Below, piece by piece: positions 53,559 to 61,843 of a DNA stretch of 64,000 nt (position 1 is its first letter; every line of letters begins with the position of its first letter). The stretch lies in NCBI RefSeq assembly GCF_023074055.1, contig NZ_JADPKR010000064.1, positions 62,001 through 126,000 on the forward strand, read 5' to 3'. A program made the translations under genes and the position numbers. Below the pieces are notes generated by a model. That model did no database searches and was not told where the DNA came from. It saw only the letters and a program-made list of their open reading frames with translations. The DNA is from Bradyrhizobium sp. 141 (GTDB lineage: Bacteria; Pseudomonadota; Alphaproteobacteria; Rhizobiales; Xanthobacteraceae).

Positions 53559-54545
53559 ATGCTGACTCTGGTCACCGGCAGTGCCGGCCATCTCGGTGAA
53601 GCCATTCTCCGCACCCTGCGCGGGCGCTGCTCTCCCGCGCGCGGGGTCGATCTGAAGCCATCGCCCTTCACCGACGCGGTCGGCTCGATCGTCGATCCCG
53701 GCTTCGTGCGGCGCCAGATGGATGGCGTCAGTGCCGTGATCCACACCGCGACGCTGCACAAGCCGCATGTGGCGACCCACTCCAAGCAAGATTTCGTCGA
53801 TACCAACGTCACCGGCACGCTCAATCTGCTCGAGGCGGCAGTGGCCGCCGGCGTGACGAGCGTCGTCTTCACCAGCACCACCAGCGCGTTCGGCTCGCAG
53901 CTTCGCCCCGAGGCGGGACAGGCGGCCGTGTGGGTCACCGAGGATTTGTCGCCGGTGCCGAAGAACGTCTACGGCACGACCAAGCTGATGGCTGAGACCC
54001 TGTGCGAGTTGTTCTATCGCGAGCGCGCCCTGCCGGTCGTCGTCTTGCGGACCTCGCGTTTCTTTCCTGAAGACGACGACGATCAGGCGATGCGCTCGGC
54101 CCACACGCTAGAGAATGCACAGGCCAACGAGCTGCTCTATCGCCGGCTGGATATCGCGGACGCGGTGAGCGCCCACCTGCTTGCCGTCGAACGCGCCCCG
54201 AAGATCGGGTTTGGCCGCTACATCGTCTCCGCCACAAGCCCGTTCGAGCCGCGTCATCTCGCGGCGCTGGCGCGCGATGCGGCCGGTGTCGTGCGCGAGC
54301 TCTATCCGGATTGCGCGCGGCTCTATGCGGCGCGCGGCTGGCGGCTCTTCTCCGAGATCGACCGGGTCTATGTCAACGAGCGCGCGCGGCGTGAGCTCGG
54401 CTGGCGGCCTGAATTCGACTTCGGGCATGTGCTGAGCTGCGTTCGCGATGGCCGCGATTTCCGCAGCCCGCTGGCCCGCGAGGTCGGCTCGAAAGGCTAT
54501 CATGACGCGGTGTTTGACGACGGACCTTACCCCGTCGCCGGTTGA
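53559..54545 (+). CDS. NAD-dependent epimerase/dehydratase (extended SDR)
   Basis: The product is 328 residues. The cofactor loop VTGSAGHLGEAILRTL is at residues 5-20, and the YGTTK motif (YxxxK catalytic pair) occurs in NVYGTTKLMAETLCELFY, after the serine/threonine patch VVFTSTTSAFGS. It belongs to extended short-chain dehydrogenases acting mostly on nucleotide sugars. The substrate is not evident and there are no sugar-pathway neighbours. GC content is again normal, marking the right edge of the AT-richer block. Confidence 0.88.
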   Translation: MLTLVTGSAGHLGEAILRTLRGRCSPARGVDLKPSPFTDAVGSIVDPGFVRRQMDGVSAVIHTATLHKPHVATHSKQDFVDTNVTGTLNLLEAAVAAGVTSVVFTSTTSAFGSQLRPEAGQAAVWVTEDLSPVPKNVYGTTKLMAETLCELFYRERALPVVVLRTSRFFPEDDDDQAMRSAHTLENAQANELLYRRLDIADAVSAHLLAVERAPKIGFGRYIVSATSPFEPRHLAALARDAAGVVRELYPDCARLYAARGWRLFSEIDRVYVNERARRELGWRPEFDFGHVLSCVRDGRDFRSPLAREVGSKGYHDAVFDDGPYPVAG

Positions 54546-54919
54546 GCGCCGCGTTTGCTAATTTGCTCGACAGGTCAAATGCCTGTCCGGCGTCACCGCA
54601 AGCAGCGCGGCTTGTGCCGTTCTACTTTGCATGGGGTTGTTTTCGCGTTTTGTGGTGCCCGCTCCTCGTGCCTGCCCGCAAATGAGGCGCCCGCCGTTTT
54701 GATTCCGCGTTGCAGCGAGAGCGCCGCCGCGTTTGCCCTCGTTGACATTCCGTCTCAATTTTTGCGCAGCGCAACCGCTGCGCACGCGATGCCCTTCTCA
54801 GCGCTCGCAGATGTGCTAGCCTTTTTGCGTCTGCTTCTCGGCAGACCCCAAACTTCGCCTCTCGACTAGCAAAATAGAATAAATCGCAGCCCTGACGGCT
54901 GCCTTAGGGGAGTGACGCG
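54546..54919. other. Intergenic region with a shared 28-base repeat
   Basis: No convincing gene in these 374 bases; the open frames here read as low-complexity. A 28-base segment at 54620-54647 recurs at 15120-15147 with one mismatch. A ribosome binding site (AGGGGAG) precedes the following dehydrogenase gene. The promoter of that gene must lie here. Confidence 0.6.
54620..54647. repeat. 28-base repeat shared with 15120-15147
   Basis: Twenty-seven of 28 bases are identical to the copy between parS sites 4 and 5. The core is TGCATGGGGTTGTTTTCGCG. Confidence 0.7.
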
Positions 54920-56188
54920 ATGACATCGATGTTCCATCGATCCGTGTTGGCGCTTGCAGCCGTGGCCCTTCTTGCGGGGACCAGCGCGGGCTATGCGCAA
55001 GACAAAAGCAAGCCGCTGAAGAAATACGAATCCGGTACCAAGGAGTTCTGGACCCATCCGCCGGATGACTGGTTCCTCGGCGACGAGACCGAGGCGCAGA
55101 AGGGTCTCGCGCCGCCTTCGGGCCCGCCGACCGGCGCGTCCGATGCTGAGCTCGCCAACATCGTCAAGAAGATCAAGCTGCCGGCGGGGTTCAAGATCGA
55201 GGTCTATGCCTCGGGCGTGCTGGCCGCGCGGCAGATGGCCTGGGGTGACAAGGGCACGCTGTTCGTCGGCTCGTTCGGCCTCGGCAACGTCTATGCCATC
55301 AAGGACAACAACGGAAAGAAGGAGGTCAAGACGGTCCTCAAGGGCCTGAACATGCCCACCGGTCTCGCCTTTAGGGACGGCGCGCTCTACGTCATCGCCG
55401 TCGACAAGCTGATCCGCTACGACAATGCCGAGGCCAATCTCGACAAGCTCGGCGACGGCAAGGTCGTCTATGACGACATGCCATCCTATGCCGCGCATGG
55501 CTGGAAATACATCGCGGTCGACAAGGAAGGCTGGTTCTTCCTCCCGTTCGGACCTCCCTTCAACATCGGCGTTCCGCCGACCAGCGTGTCGCAGATCCGG
55601 CGCGTCGATCCCAAGACCGGCAACGCCGAAATCTGGGCGCTCGGCGTTCGCAACTCCGTCGGCGGCGACGTCGATCCGCGCACCGGCAAGCTCTGGTTCA
55701 CCGAGAATGCCCGCGACTGGATCAGCGATGATCTGCCCTCAGACAAGCTGAACATGATCAACAGGATCGGCGAGCATTTCGGCTATCCCTACTGCCACCA
55801 GGGCAACCTGCCGGACGACAAGTTCGCCATGGGCCACAAGTGCTCCGAGTTCACGCCGCCGGTGCTGAATCTCGGCGCGCATGTCGCTCCGCTCGGCATG
55901 AAGTTCTACACCGGCAACCAATTCCCGGCCGAGTACAAGAATAACATCCTGATCGCCGAGCACGGCTCCTGGAATCGTCACAAGTACCAGGGCGCGCGCA
56001 TCATGCGGGTGATCGCCGGGCCCGACGGCAAGAACGCCAAGCAGGAGGTGTTCGCCTCCGGCTGGCTCGAGGGTGACCAAGGCTATCTCGGCCGTCCCAA
56101 CGACATCCTGCTCGACAAGGACGGCTCGATCCTCGTCGCCGACGACTGGGCCGGCGCGATCTACCGCATCAGCTACAGCAAGAAGTAG
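54920..56188 (+). CDS. PQQ-type sorbosone/glucose dehydrogenase-like periplasmic protein
   Basis: The product is 422 residues with a signal peptide (MTSMFHRSVLALAAVALLAGTSAGYAQ). The fold is the six-bladed propeller of soluble sugar dehydrogenases: LPAGFKIEVYASGVLAARQMAWGDKG, GLAFRDGALYVI, NARDWISDDLPSDKLNMI and FGYPYCHQGN, and HGSWNRHKYQGARIM carries residues aligned with PQQ and substrate contacts. Whether PQQ is bound cannot be proven here. A class I cytochrome c gene lies just downstream and could accept its electrons. AGGGGAG precedes the start. Confidence 0.88.
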   Translation: MTSMFHRSVLALAAVALLAGTSAGYAQDKSKPLKKYESGTKEFWTHPPDDWFLGDETEAQKGLAPPSGPPTGASDAELANIVKKIKLPAGFKIEVYASGVLAARQMAWGDKGTLFVGSFGLGNVYAIKDNNGKKEVKTVLKGLNMPTGLAFRDGALYVIAVDKLIRYDNAEANLDKLGDGKVVYDDMPSYAAHGWKYIAVDKEGWFFLPFGPPFNIGVPPTSVSQIRRVDPKTGNAEIWALGVRNSVGGDVDPRTGKLWFTENARDWISDDLPSDKLNMINRIGEHFGYPYCHQGNLPDDKFAMGHKCSEFTPPVLNLGAHVAPLGMKFYTGNQFPAEYKNNILIAEHGSWNRHKYQGARIMRVIAGPDGKNAKQEVFASGWLEGDQGYLGRPNDILLDKDGSILVADDWAGAIYRISYSKK

Positions 56189-56199
56189 CGCCACTTAAC

Positions 56200-56240
56200 G
56201 AAGAGGCTGCGAGCGGGCGACCGACGCAGCCTCTTTCATT
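56200..56240 (+). terminator. Intrinsic terminator after the sugar dehydrogenase gene
   Basis: AAGAGGCTGCG pairs with CGCAGCCTCTT across a 13-base loop, followed by TCATTTC. A good terminator, though it leaves the cytochrome c gene needing its own promoter or read-through. Confidence 0.8.
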
Positions 56241-56252
56241 TCAAAGCCAACG

Positions 56253-56373
56253 CGTCGTTCCGGATTGCGCGCCAGCGCAAGTCCGGAACCCATAACCCTG
56301 GATCGTGGTTATGGATTCTCAGATGCGCAATTGCGCATCGTAGCTCGTGCTCGGCACGCCCCGGAATGACGGG
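56253..56373. repeat. Palindromic dispersed repeat (family C)
   Basis: It begins CGTCGTTCCGGATTGCGC and ends CACGCCCCGGAATGACGGG, with inner GATGCGCAATTGCGCATC. It sits between the sugar dehydrogenase and cytochrome c genes. Confidence 0.75.
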
Positions 56374-56396
56374 CTGGATAGATCGGAATCCCAATC

Positions 56397-56990
56397 ATGC
56401 GTCGGCAGTTCATCTCGTACGCAATCAGCACGATTGCGCTCCTGGGGCTCGGAGCCCTTCCGGCAGGCGCTGCCGACAATTCCGCGATCAAGGAGAAGGC
56501 TTCGGTCTGTTCCGGGTGTCACGGCGAGAACGGCATTTCGCAGACGGAGAACGTCCCCTCGCTCGCCGGTCAGCCCGATCAGTTCACCCAGTGGCAGCTC
56601 GTGTTCTTCCGCGCAGGCTCGCGCAAGAACGACCAGATGCAGCCGATCGTCGAGGAGATCACCAACGAGGACATCCGCAATTTCGGCGCCTATTTCTCGC
56701 AAATGACGCCGCCGAAGGGACCGGAAGACGGGGATCCGGACCTGTCGAAGAAGGGTGCGCAAGTTGCCGCCGGGCGCCGCTGCGCCTCATGCCATACCGA
56801 TAGCTTCGCCGGCACCAAGGGAGTTGCGCGACTGGCCGGCCAGCGCGAGGAATATCTGGTCAAGGCGCTGCACGACTACAAGGCGGGCCAGCGCGTCGGC
56901 GGTGGCGTCGCCGCGATGGCCGATGTCGCCTATCATATGAGCGACGAGGAAATCACGGCCGTCTCGCACTATCTCGCGCATCTGAAATAG
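56397..56990 (+). CDS. Diheme class I cytochrome c (c4-like)
   Basis: The product is 197 residues with a signal peptide (MRRQFISYAISTIALLGLGALPAGAA). Two CxxCH heme-binding motifs are present: CSGCH near residue 38 and CASCH near 129, each followed by a distal methionine region (MTPPKG, MADVAYHM). The two-domain layout matches cytochrome c4, which carries electrons in the periplasm. It is directly downstream of the sugar dehydrogenase gene, so it is a likely electron acceptor. Confidence 0.92.
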   Translation: MRRQFISYAISTIALLGLGALPAGAADNSAIKEKASVCSGCHGENGISQTENVPSLAGQPDQFTQWQLVFFRAGSRKNDQMQPIVEEITNEDIRNFGAYFSQMTPPKGPEDGDPDLSKKGAQVAAGRRCASCHTDSFAGTKGVARLAGQREEYLVKALHDYKAGQRVGGGVAAMADVAYHMSDEEITAVSHYLAHLK

Positions 56991-57021
56991 GGCTGAGCTG
57001 TTACGGCGGTGTGTGAGGCGC

Positions 57022-57945
57022 CTACCCCACCCGCTGCTTCTCATACGCCTTCAAATGCGTGTAGGCGATGCGTAGCTTCGGCACCGGCACCTTGGCAGCG
57101 TCAGCGCGCGCGATGAGATCACCGATGACGTGATCGGCCTCGACCGGCAGGCCCGCCTTGATGTCGCGGAACATCGAGGCAGTCATCGGTGACCCCTCGG
57201 TGGTGAGCAGACCCTTGACGCGCTCGAAGAACGGCCCGCCCGGCGTATAGCCCGACGCGGCGGCGATCGCGCTGGTCTCATCCAGCATGCCGAGCAGGAA
57301 ATCCCTGCCACCGGGGGCGGCAAGAATGTTGCCGACGGAGGTGCGCATCAGGCTTGTTGACGCCGCGAGCGAAGAAAGGAACACCCACTTCTCCCACATG
57401 TCCTGCATGATGTTCTGGCTGGCGGTGGCGCCATTGATGCCGCTCTTGAAGGCCTCGTCGATCGCCTTGATGCGATCCGACAGCTTGCCGTCGCGCTCGC
57501 CGTAATTGATCGACTGCATCGGCTGCAGCTGCACCACCTCGCGCTTGTCGTTCAAGGTCGCGGCGATGGCGCAGAGGCCGCCGAGCACGCGCTCCTTGCC
57601 GAATTTCTGGTCGAGCGTGTCGAGATGCTTCATGCCGTTGAGCATCGGGATGATCGCCGTATCAGGCCCGACCGCCGCGGCAAACGATTTGATGGCGTCG
57701 TCGAGGTCGAACGCCTTGCAGCTGAGCAGCACGACGTCGAATTTGTCCTTGAGCGTGTCGGCCTGAACGGTCGGCGGATTTTGCAAAGTCACATCGCCAT
57801 TCGGACTCTTGATGACGAGGCCGGCGCTCGCGAGTTCGCTGGCGCGGCGTGGCCGGACCAGGAAGGTGACGTCGCGGCCGGCTTGCAACAGCCTGCCACC
57901 AAAATAGCCGCCGATGGCGCCGGCGCCGACCACGAGGATACGCAT
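57022..57945 (-). CDS. 2-dehydropantoate 2-reductase (ketopantoate reductase) family
   Basis: The product is 307 residues from ATG 57945, preceded by AAGGAAT. It begins MRILVVGAGAIGGYFGGRLLQAG, the NADPH-binding Rossmann loop. Further family marks are VVLLSCKAFDLDDAI with the catalytic lysine, PMLNGMKHLDTL, and the C-terminal domain with WEKWVFLSSLAASTSLMRTSVG. PanE makes pantoate for coenzyme A, but many genomes have several paralogues, so this one may act on other 2-keto acids. It converges with cytochrome c. Confidence 0.88.
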   Translation of the reverse strand: MRILVVGAGAIGGYFGGRLLQAGRDVTFLVRPRRASELASAGLVIKSPNGDVTLQNPPTVQADTLKDKFDVVLLSCKAFDLDDAIKSFAAAVGPDTAIIPMLNGMKHLDTLDQKFGKERVLGGLCAIAATLNDKREVVQLQPMQSINYGERDGKLSDRIKAIDEAFKSGINGATASQNIMQDMWEKWVFLSSLAASTSLMRTSVGNILAAPGGRDFLLGMLDETSAIAAASGYTPGGPFFERVKGLLTTEGSPMTASMFRDIKAGLPVEADHVIGDLIARADAAKVPVPKLRIAYTHLKAYEKQRVG

Positions 57946-57985
57946 GCGATATTCCTTTTCGTTGCTTTGGCGGTCCATCTATAGT

Positions 57986-58020
57986 CGTCATTACGAGCGA
58001 AGCGAAGCAATCCAGAATGC
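57986..58020. repeat. Half copy of repeat family E
   Basis: CGTCATTACGAGCGAAGCG followed by AAGCAATCCAGA matches one arm of the unit at 14880-14966. Confidence 0.55.
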
Positions 58021-58053
58021 CGCCGCGATCACATTCTGTCGCGAACGAAGGGA

Positions 58054-58662
58054 CTACTTTCCCAGCACCATTTCCTCGACCTCACGCAGCTGCTCCTTGC
58101 CGAAGAACATCTCGGTGCCGACGAAGAAGGTCGGCGAGCCGAACGCGCCGCGGGCCACAGCGTCCTCGGTGTTCTTGATCAGCTTGCCCTTCACTTCGGG
58201 TTCCCCGGCGCGGGCGAACAGCTTTTGCGCATCAAGGCCGGAGGACGCCAGCGCCTTCGCCGCGACTTCAGGATCGTCCATCTTCTTCGGCTCGCGCCAC
58301 ATGTGGTGGAAGGCGGCCTCGACATAGGGCTCGAACACACCCTCGAGCTGCGCGGCGATTGCCGTGCGCATCAGGTTCAGCGTGTTGACCGGGAAAAACG
58401 GATTCATGACGTAAGGCTGGACCTTGAAGCGCTTGATGAAGCGCTCGGTCTCGACCGCGTGAAATTCGCGCTTGTTCTTGATGCCGGCGAGGGTCTCGGC
58501 CGGCGATTTGTTGTTGGTCGATTTGAAGATGCCGCCGAGCAGGATCGGGACGTATTCGAACTTGACGCCGACACGCTGCTCGATCGCCGGAATCGCCAAA
58601 TGGCTGAGATAGGCGTTCGGGCTGCCGAAATCGAACAGGAATTGCGGGGCGGTGCGGGTCAA
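58054..58662 (-). CDS. 2-hydroxychromene-2-carboxylate isomerase family (DsbA-like, GST-kappa) protein
   Basis: The product is 202 residues. It has the thioredoxin-like fold of HCCA isomerases and kappa glutathione transferases: FLFDFGSPNAYLSHLAIPAIEQR, PILLGGIFKSTNNKSPAE, and near the C-terminus ARGAFGSPTFFVGTEMFFGKEQL. There is no CxxC, as expected for the isomerase branch, and the active serine is in FGSPNAY. The start is TTG 58662 with AGGGAG upstream; the frame upstream is open but overlaps the MATE gene in another frame. The natural substrate is unclear. Confidence 0.86.
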   Translation of the reverse strand: MTRTAPQFLFDFGSPNAYLSHLAIPAIEQRVGVKFEYVPILLGGIFKSTNNKSPAETLAGIKNKREFHAVETERFIKRFKVQPYVMNPFFPVNTLNLMRTAIAAQLEGVFEPYVEAAFHHMWREPKKMDDPEVAAKALASSGLDAQKLFARAGEPEVKGKLIKNTEDAVARGAFGSPTFFVGTEMFFGKEQLREVEEMVLGK

Positions 58663-58751
58663 ATTCGGTCTCCCTGACTTCTCTTTCGCGCATTGTGGCG
58701 TAGCATACGCCACAGGTCCACCGTTTAATGACGATCGTAATACATAGACGG

Positions 58752-60116
58752 TCAGACCTGACGCCGGATCGCTCGCTTGCGCCACACCAGGAAGTAATAG
58801 CCCATCTGCAAAACGAACATGGCGCAGAACACGATGGGATAAGCGGCCCATACGCCCGCAAGGCCGATCGTGCGGCTCAGGATCACCGCGGCAGGCAGCT
58901 CGATCGCGACAATCGCGACGATCGAGAGCAGCATCGGCGTCAACGCGACGCCGGCCGCGCGCATGGCTCCGGAGAACACCGTGGCCAGGCCGAACGGCAC
59001 GGAGCTCCACAGGGCGATGTCGAGCAGGCCTTTCGCCAGATCGAGCACGGCGACGTCGGTGATGAAGATGCCGAGGATGGCGCGCGGCGCGAGATAGATC
59101 AGCGCCACGAGCCCGCCGGTCAGGACGAAGTTGAGAGCGAGCCCGATCCGCACGATGCCGTCGAGCCGGGCTCTGTCGCCGCTGCCGACCGCCTGCGCGC
59201 CGAGGATCGAGACCGCGATCGAAATCGAGATGGCCGTGAACTGCGTGTAGCCCATCACCTGGTTGACGGCGCCATAGGCCGCAGTGGCGTCCGACCCAAA
59301 GCCGTTGACGAGGCCGAGCAGGACCAGCTCCGCGATCGCCATCACCACCATGCCGATTGCGCTCGGCAAGCCGATGCCGAGAATCTTTCTGAGCATGGTG
59401 CCGTTGAGACGCAGGTGACGCAGCAGCGCCGCGTCCGGTGCGAGCGCGTGCTTCTTCCGCAGCAGATAGAGCGCCAGCGCGATCAACGTGACCGCGTTCG
59501 AGATCGCAGCCGCCCATGCCGGACTGGTGATGCCGGCCGCCGGCAATCCGAACGAGCCGCGGATCAACATCGGCGTCAGGGTCAGGCCGATCGCGGTCGA
59601 CAATGCCAGCGCCAGCAGCGGCGTCAGCGCATCGCCGACGCCGCGGACCATCGCCGTCATCAGCAGGAAGACGAAGCCGAGCGGCATGGTGAGCAGCATG
59701 ATCCGCGCATAGGCGCTGGCAGGCGCGAGAATGTCTGCGGGCGTCGCGAGCGCCATCATCAGTTGACGGCTGAAGAGCCCGCCGATCAGCGCAACCGAAA
59801 TGGAGAGCAGAAGGCCGATCGCAAGCGTCGTACCCGCGACGCTTCTGATCTTGTCGTGCTCGCGCGCGCCAAAGGCCTGACCGATCAGCACGGTCGCGCC
59901 GGTGCTGAGGCCCATGACGAAGGCGAACAGAAAGAACATCACCGGAAAGAACACCGAGACGGCCGCCAGCGCGTCGACGCCGAGCATCTGGCCAAGATAG
60001 ACGTTGCTGACGGTGCCGAACAGCGATTGCAGCGCGTTGCTCAGCATCAGGGGGGCGAGGAAGCGCAGAAAACCGGTCCAGAGCGGCTTGGTGGCGGGCA
60101 TGGATGTGTCTTTCAT
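58752..60116 (-). CDS. MATE-family multidrug/toxin efflux transporter
   Basis: The product is 454 residues with about twelve transmembrane segments in two similar halves. Family landmarks are PLMLSNALQSLFGTVSNVYLGQMLGVDALAAVSVFFPVMFF and, in the second half, VNGFGSDATAAYGAVNQVMGYTQF. MATE proteins export organic cations or metabolites using sodium or proton gradients. The substrate is unknown. The gene is upstream of the HCCA isomerase gene on the same strand, 89 bases apart. Confidence 0.93.
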   Translation of the reverse strand: MKDTSMPATKPLWTGFLRFLAPLMLSNALQSLFGTVSNVYLGQMLGVDALAAVSVFFPVMFFLFAFVMGLSTGATVLIGQAFGAREHDKIRSVAGTTLAIGLLLSISVALIGGLFSRQLMMALATPADILAPASAYARIMLLTMPLGFVFLLMTAMVRGVGDALTPLLALALSTAIGLTLTPMLIRGSFGLPAAGITSPAWAAAISNAVTLIALALYLLRKKHALAPDAALLRHLRLNGTMLRKILGIGLPSAIGMVVMAIAELVLLGLVNGFGSDATAAYGAVNQVMGYTQFTAISISIAVSILGAQAVGSGDRARLDGIVRIGLALNFVLTGGLVALIYLAPRAILGIFITDVAVLDLAKGLLDIALWSSVPFGLATVFSGAMRAAGVALTPMLLSIVAIVAIELPAAVILSRTIGLAGVWAAYPIVFCAMFVLQMGYYFLVWRKRAIRRQV

Positions 60117-60192
60117 CAGGGCGTGCGAAGCCGTTGCCGCGCAAGGTGCGCGGCTCGGCCGTCGATGGAGTTGAGCGAAAGTGCCGCGCGGT

Positions 60193-60783
60193 TTAAGCGC
60201 GGTCGCTGTAGGCGAGCTTGACGATGTGGTCGCGGATATCGGTCGGCCAGTCGGCGATCAGTCCGGTGAAGCGCCGCCGGTCATCCACGAACAGCGCCCG
60301 CGAAGCTTCCTCGAACTGCGGCAGGTTGCCCGCCATGGTCGACATGAAGTGATAGGCCGCCTCGCGCGCCTGCCGCTCGCGGTCCTTGTCGCCACTCGCG
60401 CGTCTCGCCTCGTCGACGAGCTTGCGCAGCGCGACCGAGGCGCCGCCTGGCTGCGCACCGAGCCATTCCCAATGCCGCGGCAGCAACGTCACCTCGCGTG
60501 CGACCACGCCGAGCTTCGGCCGGCCGCGTCCGCGCGGCTCGCTCGGTGGCGTGCTCTCCTCAACCGGGGGCGGGACGAGCTTCGTCAACCGCGCCAGCAC
60601 CTCGCGATCTCCGCCGCGCAGATCGAAGTCGATCGATCGGCCCGTGCCGTCCTCGAAGATGATGATGGGCTCGTCCGGCCGTGGCGCCATCCGCTTGACG
60701 ATTAGCGCGACCTCTCCTGCCGGCCCGGACACCAGGCGATGCTGGCCCTGGAAAGCGGTGAAAATCTTCTGCATTGGAATCAT
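60193..60783 (-). CDS. DUF2239 family protein, possible ribbon-helix-helix-like DNA-binding protein
   Basis: The product is 196 residues from ATG 60783 and matches DUF2239, a family without known function. Residues 10-70 form a small beta domain (FTAFQGQHRLVSGPAGEVALIVKR, IIIFEDGTGRSIDFDLRGG). After a proline-rich linker comes RGRPKLGVVAREVTLLPRHWEWLGAQPGGASVALRKLVDEA, whose strand-helix-helix pattern recalls ribbon-helix-helix DNA-binding domains. The promoter upstream carries two identical palindromes, so I infer an autorepressor. This is inference, not known biology. Confidence 0.85.
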   Translation of the reverse strand: MIPMQKIFTAFQGQHRLVSGPAGEVALIVKRMAPRPDEPIIIFEDGTGRSIDFDLRGGDREVLARLTKLVPPPVEESTPPSEPRGRGRPKLGVVAREVTLLPRHWEWLGAQPGGASVALRKLVDEARRASGDKDRERQAREAAYHFMSTMAGNLPQFEEASRALFVDDRRRFTGLIADWPTDIRDHIVKLAYSDRA

Positions 60784-60808
60784 TGCCAAATTGACGATGC
60801 TGGGTGGT

Positions 60809-60837
60809 TTAATACCCGGGTATATTTAGAACGTCAA
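60809..60837 (-). promoter_or_regulatory. Sigma-70 promoter of the DUF2239 gene
   Basis: On the minus strand, TTGACG (60837-60832), a 17-base spacer and TATTAA (60814-60809) form a strong promoter. The spacer and -10 overlap one palindromic operator and a second operator abuts the -35. Confidence 0.7.
60812..60823. promoter_or_regulatory. Palindromic operator 1 of the DUF2239 promoter
   Basis: ATACCCGGGTAT is a perfect palindrome overlapping the -10 element. Confidence 0.7.
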
Positions 60838-60838
60838 T

Positions 60839-60850
60839 ATACCCGGGTGA
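60839..60850. promoter_or_regulatory. Palindromic operator 2 of the DUF2239 promoter
   Basis: ATACCCGGGTGA repeats operator 1 with the last two bases changed. The centres are 27 bases apart. It lies next to the -35 element. Confidence 0.65.
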
Positions 60851-60950
60851 AAATAGCTGACCGGATGGCTCGACATTGCGTTCCCAGGCTGGCAGGTACG
60901 CGGCCGACGACCACGCCTAGCCACCACGCCTAGCCTTGGGGACCTCGCCG

Positions 60951-61616
60951 ATGCTGACCGTTCACCACCTCAACAATTCCCGCTCGCAGCGCGTGCTGTG
61001 GCTGCTCGAAGAGTTGGGCGTGCCCTACGAGATCGTGCGCTATCAGCGCCAGGCGGATATGCGCGCGCCGAAGGAACTGCGCGCTATTCATCCGCTCGGC
61101 AAATCGCCCGTCATCACCGACAACGGCAATACCATCGCCGAGTCAGGCGCGATCATCGAATATCTCATCGCAACCTACGGCAACGGCAGGCTGATTCCGC
61201 CGCCGAACACGCCGGAGCGGCTGCGCTTCACCTATTGGCTGCATTATGCGGAAGGGTCCGCGATGCAGCCGTTGCTGCTGAAGCTCCTGTTCACGCTGAT
61301 GCCGAAGCGCGCTCCCGCGTTGCTGCGTCCGCTGGTGCGCAAGGTCTCGAACACGGCGCTGACCACGCTGGTCAACCCGCAGCTCAAGCAGCACATGGAC
61401 TATTGGGAAGGCGAGCTTGCGAAGAGCGAGTGGTTCGCCGGCAACGAGTTTACCGCAGCCGACATCCAGATGAGCTTTCCGCTGGAAGCGGCGCAAGCGC
61501 GCGGCGGGCTCGAGCAGGGCCATCCCAAAGCGATGGCATTCCTGGAGCGCATCCACGCGCGGCCGGCTTACGCCAGAGCGCTGGAAAAGGGCGGGCCGTA
61601 TCAAGTGGGGCGGTAA
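60951..61616 (+). CDS. Glutathione S-transferase
   Basis: The product is 221 residues from ATG 60951. The N-terminal thioredoxin-like domain reads LTVHHLNNSRSQRVLWLLEELGVPYEIVRYQR, with the Asn-Ser-Arg-Ser region in the place of the catalytic residue, then KSPVITDNGNTIAESGAIIEYLI, which holds the glutathione-binding serine. The C-terminal helical domain contains FAGNEFTAADIQMSFPLEAA. It resembles beta/theta-like bacterial GSTs. It is divergent from the DUF2239 gene, and the operators lie between them. Confidence 0.92.
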   Translation: MLTVHHLNNSRSQRVLWLLEELGVPYEIVRYQRQADMRAPKELRAIHPLGKSPVITDNGNTIAESGAIIEYLIATYGNGRLIPPPNTPERLRFTYWLHYAEGSAMQPLLLKLLFTLMPKRAPALLRPLVRKVSNTALTTLVNPQLKQHMDYWEGELAKSEWFAGNEFTAADIQMSFPLEAAQARGGLEQGHPKAMAFLERIHARPAYARALEKGGPYQVGR

Positions 61617-61628
61617 GCCTCTCTCCCC

Positions 61629-61712
61629 TCATTCCGGGCGGTGCACAGCACCGAACCTCCGATACGCAATTGCGCACCATAGTTCGCGCTTCGCGTGCCC
61701 CGGCATGACGGC
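61629..61712. repeat. Palindromic dispersed repeat (family C), degenerate copy
   Basis: TCATTCCGGGCGGTGCACAGC pairs with GCGTGCCCCGGCATGACG; the inner GATACGCAATTGCGCACC is like other members. It lies between the GST gene and the convergent ggt gene. Confidence 0.7.
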
Positions 61713-61843
61713 GCGTTCGATACGCTGGTTCGGATCGGTCGTCACGTGCGTTTCCCCGGCAGTTTCTTGAAAGCTGCGCTTTGGCAGCACGCGTGGTGCT
61801 GGAGCTGGTGCGCCCACGCTCCCGTGCCATGCAAATGACCTGC

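Noticed and set aside
58663..60144. Long upstream extension of the HCCA isomerase frame through the MATE gene
   Set aside because: The MATE transporter is clear in another frame of the same strand, and a TTG start with a good ribosome binding site at 58662 explains the isomerase.
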